Assembly (NCBI GenBank): GCA_947311845.1
Contig: CAMZMU010000089.1
Coordinates: 23,995,985-24,059,984, forward strand
DNA length: 64,000 nucleotides
Direction: 5' to 3'
Source: Poa pratensis
Taxonomy: Eukaryota > Streptophyta > Magnoliopsida > Poales > Poaceae
Positions 57,993 through 64,000 of this stretch are shown piece after piece (position 1 is the stretch's first letter; the number at the start of each line of letters is the position of its first letter). Below the pieces are notes generated by a model, which was given only the letters and a program-made list of their open reading frames with translations, was not told the origin of the DNA and ran no database searches. Made by a program: the position numbers and the translations under genes.

Positions 57993-60900
57993 TCACCATG
58001 ATAGAGCCACTGTTTCCTGGCATTGGGTTCCCTTTGGCCTCCACATGGTCCGGGCCTTCACGATGATAGGTCCTGATTCCAGTCTCAGCAGATGCTCACA
58101 GTGCAAAGTTGTTTCTCCGGACTCGGTGGTGCAATCTGTGTGCACGGTAGTGTGCGACTCCAGAACATTGTCTCGGCCACACTCCCTTTTGTAATCTAGG
58201 ACCATGCCCGCCAGTTCATGATTCTCCAGAATGGACATTGGTGCACTCTAAGAGGAAAAAAAGAGAGGTTAAGATGCAGTGCTGCACATGTAGCAATATT
58301 TTCGTATAATCTGTACTAACTGAATGTCAATTTTCCTCATTTCTTTTCGGCTGTTTCAGGATTATTTCACTGGTTGGGGTTGCAGGCCAGTAAAGCAATA
58401 ATTGGTTTTTACCAAACAGTTAATAAATAATTACTCTGTGTTTATGAATTTGCAATCTACCAACAAATGATGTGGTTATGACATGATACGTGTCATATTA
58501 TCAATCAGAAACATAACCATTATGTTTATGCATTAGTTCTTTGAGAAACATAACCATTATGTTTATCAATCAGAAACAAGTAACATATAAGAATTCCAGT
58601 CAAGATCTTTTATGAAAGCAACACAAGTGAGCAATATGGTTAGGTACCTAGGTGACCAACCAAACATAGTTAAATCTATCAGAAAATACATTTCTTGTCC
58701 AACTTGTGCAACACAAATAATTAGCAACTTAATAGTTTGAATCCTTTGCTTATGTCAGGAATAGGTAGTTGGACATGCTAGTAGTAGCGTAGACGCGTTA
58801 GTTTTGGGCAATTTGGACAGGTGCTATCTCATATCTCATGTTCCTACAGAAAAGTCTAATCATAGTTAAACTGCATGACTTTGAGCCCCTCAAGCACCTA
58901 GACTTCTAGTGCCTTTTAACTTCTGGAAATTGGCTCCAAATGTTCAAGCAATAAACACATAGGAAGTAAGACTTGATCAATAATTTATTTGAAAATCTTG
59001 TGCAACAACAGCACTGTATGTGCACCAAAAGAGCAAAAGGAGCCACGGAACAGCAGAAAGCATTAGGCAGCCTCCATGAGTGTTCACAGATATAAGAGAG
59101 TCAAAATTCTGAATATATATTTGTGTGTCTTGGAGATCAATGCACATAAAAGGGAAACTTTGTCTTTTACCTCAAGGATCCAGCCAATATATTTAACATT
59201 ATTGACATGCTGATTGATATCGAGGTCAGCCCACCGAGGCTGCATTTCATATAACAAAACGCAAACAATGTAAGAAAACCGGCCATGTACAATAGACTTG
59301 CAATCTTGTATGCGCATGCAAAACTTACAGTCAGGCCTGTCCGGACATATTTGGATGAGGTAGCACGTTCATGCTCTGGCAGTTTTGGAAGTTTTTGGTT
59401 ATCTTCATCGTCAATGGCAGCATGCTCAAAAAAGTATGGCTCTATTTCAGTCCGCACTTCATCCGGAATTCTTGCAAGCTTTCTAGTAAGCTTGTTCATC
59501 ATAACCCATTTACTGCAAATTTAACAAAAGTTAGAATGCATAGATGACAGCAGCATGTTGAAACTGTGATTCTGTGAAAGAAAAACAAATCTACACAGCA
59601 TTAGCTACTACTAGGTATGTGATAGGTGCTATCTATGTGAGTTGTTAAAATTTTAACCTCGTAGCCTTCAATACTGTATGGCCCGTCATAGAATCGCGTA
59701 TATGCCAATCTCGGCGCATTCCATTTTTACCATGAGGACCAACCCAAGTATTCACCTCAACAGTGTCACCCCTGCAGAACAACGAAAACTGAATTAAAAC
59801 GATAGAAAAGTAACCCCTTTCAGCAACATGCAACTTTCAGCTATCCAATTCAATTATTTAAACCCTTTAAACATCTTTCAGTAAATGTAACACATTAGAA
59901 GGCCTCTCTGCATCAATTACTGAAAGTATGCTACCTGCACACACAGTGAGAGATGGCAATTGCTGACCTAACAATTATTGCATAAAGCAGACTATTATGG
60001 AGCATCTCTTTCACATTCATTTGTTACACTACTAGAGAGCTACCCTTAACTGAACCTGTTGTACGAAGATTATTGTAAAGCATACGCTCATTGCTTTAAC
60101 TACGGCAAAATACTACCGTAGTAAAAAAAGAAGGAAAAAAGTTGGAATCAACTATACATCTCTACCTAAAAACAGTTAGGGAGTAGCATGTATGGAAGAA
60201 TAAACACATAACGTCAAAAGCAGCAAGTCAGCAACCTATTCAAGCTAAAATTATATAAGAGAACAAAACGAAAAGAAATTTGTAGTGTGTGAAATATATA
60301 CCAGCATGGATAACGCTCGACAATGGCCTGCATTTGGCTGACAACCCAGAACAAGTTGCGTTTACTCATCTCTGGTGTTGACCCAAAGCCATCTCCTAAC
60401 AACCCAGCGCTCTTCACATGATTGAGTGCAGTTTCCTGCATCAGAACAAAAAAAAAGACAGTGTTGAAATACCCAAACATAACAACTTCATGCCTAAGCA
60501 GTTGACTGGCGATTATCGAAAAAAAAGGTTCACTGGCAGGCAATTCACCTGCAAATGGTTCATGAGCGTCTCTATGGACGCCGTCCTGTCTGCCCCAATC
60601 TCGTAGGACCGAATGGAGAAGTTCTGCCTGAACATGAAGCCGTCATGAATAATCCTGCCGAACCCGAACGAGTCAACGAGCATGTCGGGCCGCTTGGGCT
60701 TCCAGTCGATCAGCGTCCACTGCTTCTCGGCAGCCAAGAAGATGGTCGTGATGGCCGCGAGGAGCATGCTCCAGTCGGGGAGCTGGTTGTAGAACGTCCT
60801 GGGCGCCGCCGCCGCGGAGGACATGGCCTCGTGCTCCCCATCCGCCAACGCGGACTTGGCGCCGTTCACCTTGGGGACGGCGGCGTGGGCGCGCGTCCTG

Positions 60901-61043
60901 CCGGCCCTCACGGCAGAGCACGACGAGCCGGCGGTGCCACGGACGTCCAGACTGTCCGGACGCTCGCCGAGGCCGCTCTTGGGCAGCGCGGGCGGCGCCG
61001 GCGACCCCGGGAAGAAGGCCGAGGCCGCGATGGACCCGGCCAT
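57993..61043 (-). CDS. FATB: Acyl-ACP thioesterase, FATB type (plastid), 416 aa
   Basis: The six coding exons are 60549-61043, 60302-60435, 59658-59771, 59329-59512, 59171-59239 and 57993-58247 (minus strand). All have GT-AG boundaries and in-phase joins, 1251 nt in total. FATB releases mainly saturated fatty acids (palmitate, C16:0) from acyl carrier protein in the plastid stroma, setting the supply of saturated fatty acids exported for membrane lipids and wax. The start MAGSIAASAFFPGSPA opens a Ser/Ala-rich transit peptide. The hydrophobic region LPDWSMLLAAITTIFLAAEKQW is the FATB hallmark after the transit peptide (split here: LPDWSMLLAA, ITTIFLAAEK). Catalytic residues sit in NQHVNNVKYIGWILE (Asn, His) and YKRECGRDNVLES (Cys), as in the family. 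All exons are intact. Confidence 0.97.
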
Positions 61044-61700
61044 GGGAAGCACGGGGCGGGCGCGGACTAGAGTCTCCGTGCCAATTCAAATGGCGATCCG
61101 AACCTGAATTTCGCGCAGGGAAAACATCAGAGTCAATATAGCAGAGTTAAAAGAAACGAAACATGCTTTATCCGATCTAAGCACAGTGCAGAGACGCCAT
61201 GGAAAGTAGCAACAGCAGCTCACGAGGAGTTGCCGGGCGTCAAGGCGAACCGCAAGAATACGGCAAAGTGTGGAGAGGAAAGGACACTAGGCCAAGAAAG
61301 AAAAAAGAAGCGCCAAGCGGCACACCCAAATCCCGCGGCGAAACGTGGCGGGCGCGAGCTCCCTCTCCTGAGCTCGAGATCCGGCGACCGCAAAGATCCC
61401 AAATTCCCGCGATTCTCCTGCTTCCAAGAAGCGCCCAGAACAGCCGCGCCGGCGGACCGACAGGCTCGCCACATGCTCCCTCGCGCATATATATCCGACC
61501 AAGAAGCACTAAAGCCAGGAGATATGTACAGGGAATGCGGCGGCGGCGAAGCTACCAACCTAAGATTTGCAGGGAGGAGGACGCGCCGGCGGCTCACCGC
61601 GCTGCCGTCGGCAGTTGGCGCCGAGGAGGAGGCGGTGGTTCGCGTTTTGGCGGCTTTGGGTTCGGGCGGGGGCACACCCTTCTTCTTTTCTCCGCTGTCT
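61044..61700 (-). other. FATB 5' UTR, probable 5' UTR intron and upstream exon
   Basis: Upstream of the ATG at 61043 an acceptor (ATTCAG|GTTCGG, exon start 61103) pairs with a donor (CAGCGCG|GTGAGCC, exon end 61598) to give an intron of about 494 bases in the 5' UTR. FATB genes commonly have such an intron. The first exon would run from 61598 to roughly 61700. The transcription start is not defined. Confidence 0.55.
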
Positions 61701-62029
61701 CACAACAGACACAACTCACAGGGCATTGGCCACCGCGGATTTTAAAAGCGAACCAGCTTTCAGGGGCTGCCCGCGCCGGATGACCGTTCTGCCCTTGCCT
61801 CCCGGGGGTCCTGGAGCAGAGACAGAGAGATGTTGACGTGGATCCTATTCCTGCCTGATCGACGACTCCCTCCGGTGCGGTTGCGGTGGGCACCGGGGGA
61901 GAAACGTGGGGAAACGGGAACGATACCATCTGGCGCCACCACGGCCATCGGACTAAATGTTGTCATGGAAACTCATACTAGTGGAATTTGGTGCGGCACG
62001 CCGCACCCGTTGTAATTCGAGAAATGTTG
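61701..62029. other. Upstream region of FATB
   Basis: The minus strand here has a TTTTAAAA-type AT box near 61741-61748, then GC-rich sequence. No gene is visible. Confidence 0.35.
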
Positions 62030-62930
62030 AAATCCGTTAGAATTTTTCATCTAGAGTATGTCTAAATACTTAGTGAATTAAAATGTTCAAATATGCTTGT
62101 ATTTCGATATAATTTTTAAATTTAACTTCATAGTTAGAGAATGCATGATATGAGCATTTGTTAATTGTAACTCCGTAGTTAGATAAAGTTCATTTAGATT
62201 GTATCCAAATATTCACCAAATTGGAATGTTCAAATATGTTTGCATTATGCCATAAGTAGGTAGCATATATTTTTGTGAACATGTTGATATATTTTAGAGT
62301 ATCTCCAATTTTTAAAATATGTCGGAATTTTTCGTCTAGGGTATGTCCAAATACTTAGTAAATTAAAATGTTTGAAAATGCTTGTATTCGGACATTAATT
62401 TTTAATTTAACTCCATAGTTAGAGAATGTATGATGTGAGCATTTATTAATTTTAATTCCGTAGTTAGATAGTAAAGTTCATTTAGATTGTGTCTAAATGT
62501 TCACCAAACTGGAATGTTTAAATACGTTTGCATTATGCCATAAGTAGTTAGCATATAATTTTGTGAAAATGTTGATATATTTTAGAGTATCTCCAATTTT
62601 TTTTTAGCAAATTGAAATGTTCAAATATGTTTCTATTTTTCAGTAATATTTAATTTAAGTCCATAATGGGTGGGAACGTAAATTTATTGAATTGCATTCC
62701 ATATTTAGAGAAAGTTCATCCAGATTACATCCAAATATTTATCAAATTGAAATGTTCAATTTGAGTCCTCAATTAGAGGAAGTGCATTTGTTTTTTGTCC
62801 AAATATTCACCAATTCAAAATATTTAAACATGTTCGATGTACATTTATTGAATTGAATTCCATATTTGAAGAATGTTCATCTAGATTACATCCAAATATT
62901 TACCAAATTGAATTGTTCAATTTCGCCAGT
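62030..62930. repeat. Tandem repeat array, about 285-bp unit with 140-bp subunits
   Basis: The phrase GAATTTTTCATCTAGAGTATGTC at 62040 recurs as GAATTTTTCGTCTAGGGTATGTC at 62325, a spacing of 285 (second unit to about 62600). Each unit has two halves that resemble each other, with CAAATA-TTCA-CAAATTGGAATGTTCAAATATG words. After 62600 the array continues in shorter, more diverged pieces to about 62930. It is AT-rich and non-coding. Confidence 0.75.
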
Positions 62931-63032
62931 GGTGTTAATTTCACTGCGTAATTTGAAGTGTATTTTATGACGATGCGTAAAGTGTTCTTTCTAAAATATG
63001 GTCATATACATAAAGTTTATATATAGGTAGTA

Positions 63033-63033
<1 letters not shown>

Positions 63034-63066
<33 letters not shown>
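63034..63066. repeat. (AT)n microsatellite
   Basis: About 33 bases of alternating AT follow TAAGATATATAT. The surrounding sequence is AT-rich, with no gene between 62930 and 63549. Confidence 0.95.
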
Positions 63067-63068
<2 letters not shown>

Positions 63069-63549
63069 GGAATTAAAATAATATATGATAACATAATTGG
63101 TATTATAGATAAAATATTCGGTTTCTGCCAACTGAAAGATAGTGCATGAATTGAAGATAAGTAGATAGAATCCATTTTTTCTAAATATTTTGGTATAGTG
63201 AACACATTTTTATGAATCACGGATCAGAAGTTATTGAATTTGCAAAATTGGACAAATTTGTAAAATTGTTATGAAAGTTTAAAATTATGACAACCTGGAC
63301 CCACTGTCATAGTTTTAATAATTATCGAAATCATTTTTTCAAAATATTAAAAGGCTGGCAAGTGGTCTCCTGATGACGTTAGCTGTTGATATCAGCAATG
63401 GCCACGATGGTTATGTAGACCACCGCCGCGCCTGTTGTATTGTTATGTGACGTAGTTTTGTAAAATGAGTTGTTAGCTGAGATTGTAGGTATATAATTTG
63501 GTTCATGAAAACTTTGTACATGATAGGTAGGTAATAAAAATGCTACTCT

Positions 63550-64000
63550 TGTAGGGTCGCGGGTAGGCTACGCTAGCGCAAATCAAAATTTTCTACCGCA
63601 ACAACCAAGGAACTGCTGCAGTTATAGATCACGGGATTACCACTAGACGCACTGTGCCGTGCCGAAGTCGGTGAAGCGAGTCGGGGCAGGGTAGACGTAC
63701 AATCCTCTCCGATCCAGTCGCTCCCTCGAACAGCTCCCACGAACAGCTCCTCTCAGCGGTTCGTCCAAGTGCTCCAAGCGTAGCACCTCTATCGGTATCC
63801 ACACGTACGGCGTGGAGGCGCCGCTCGCCGGACTGCTAGGTCCGCGCGGGCAGCAGGGGCGTGGGGAGACGGTGGCTGGGTGGATTGTGGTGCGGAAATG
63901 GGCAACCCTAAAACGTCCAGCCTCCTCTCCTTATATAGACCTCCCCATATTGGGCTGCCTCAACCGAATCCCATTCTGGAGTCTATTCCAGCCCAACTCG
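63550..64000 (-). mobile_element. LTR of a retrotransposon, cut by the window end
   Basis: The plus strand starts TGTAGGGTCGCGGGTAGGC at 63550, which in minus orientation is an LTR 3' terminus ending CCCTACA. A TATA-like box in minus orientation (CTATATAAGG, about 63930-63940) fits an LTR promoter. The preceding 5 bases are ACTCT; their partner lies beyond the window. The termini and internal style suggest a copia LTR, but the family is not known to me. Confidence 0.65.

Noticed and set aside
60555..61107. Plus-strand frames opposite FATB exon 1
   Set aside because: They are antisense to the intact thioesterase exon, whose frame is supported by family motifs.
61199..61783. 194-codon plus-strand frame and overlapping frames upstream of FATB
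   Set aside because: The region fits a FATB 5' UTR intron and promoter; the frame is Arg/Gly/Ser-rich without motifs.
1..64000. CRISPR arrays, rRNA and tRNA genes
   Set aside because: None was seen. Tandem repeats present are MITE duplications and AT-rich arrays, and no cloverleaf-like gene was noticed on reading.

Overview
This is a plant nuclear DNA window. Its make-up (Stowaway-type MITEs, solo copia and gypsy LTRs, LINEs with plant L1 ORF1/ORF2 proteins, sparse intron-containing genes with grass-like GC-rich first exons) suggests a large-genome grass, most likely Triticeae (wheat, barley or Aegilops). That is an inference from sequence style; no database was searched.

Four protein-coding genes are supported exon by exon, all on the minus strand: (1) a 94-residue single-pass membrane protein of unknown function (CDS 15081-15547, probable 5' UTR exon near 17642-17880); (2) a protein phosphatase 2C in four coding exons (19247-22768) whose last exon carries an apparent 1-base deletion; (3) a short Aux/IAA auxin-response repressor in three exons (25832-26531); (4) a FATB acyl-ACP thioesterase in six coding exons (57993-61043). 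They share no obvious pathway and look like ordinary genes separated by transposon blocks. Two further gene-like remnants on the plus strand (3858-4804 and 12775-13096) are broken.

Layout. 1-15 kb: foldback element, a decayed gene, LTR pieces, a solo copia LTR with perfect target-site duplications (5806-7938), a 5'-truncated LTR (8971-10518), low-copy-looking sequence. 15-27 kb: gene island with the small membrane protein, PP2C and Aux/IAA genes, their introns and flanks carrying small LINE pieces and MITEs. 27-45 kb: transposon block with a decayed Ty3/gypsy element (29928-37607) in a shared-LTR tandem arrangement, a MITE with a 93-bp tandem duplication, LINE debris, a gypsy 3' end with an embedded MITE, and a decayed LINE ORF1. 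45-56 kb: a Mutator-like foldback MITE immediately beside a nearly complete 6.5-kb LINE (45725-55413) that is itself interrupted by two solo LTRs; both interruptions have perfect 5-bp target duplications, and removing them restores the reading frame. 56-64 kb: FATB gene, a 285-bp tandem repeat, an AT microsatellite, and an LTR running off the window end.

I found no CRISPR array, rRNA or tRNA, and no convincing new multi-gene system. The most notable items are the PP2C frameshift, the nested LINE, the gypsy shared-LTR structure ending at a poly-C tract, and the small membrane-protein gene with an 11-codon last exon.
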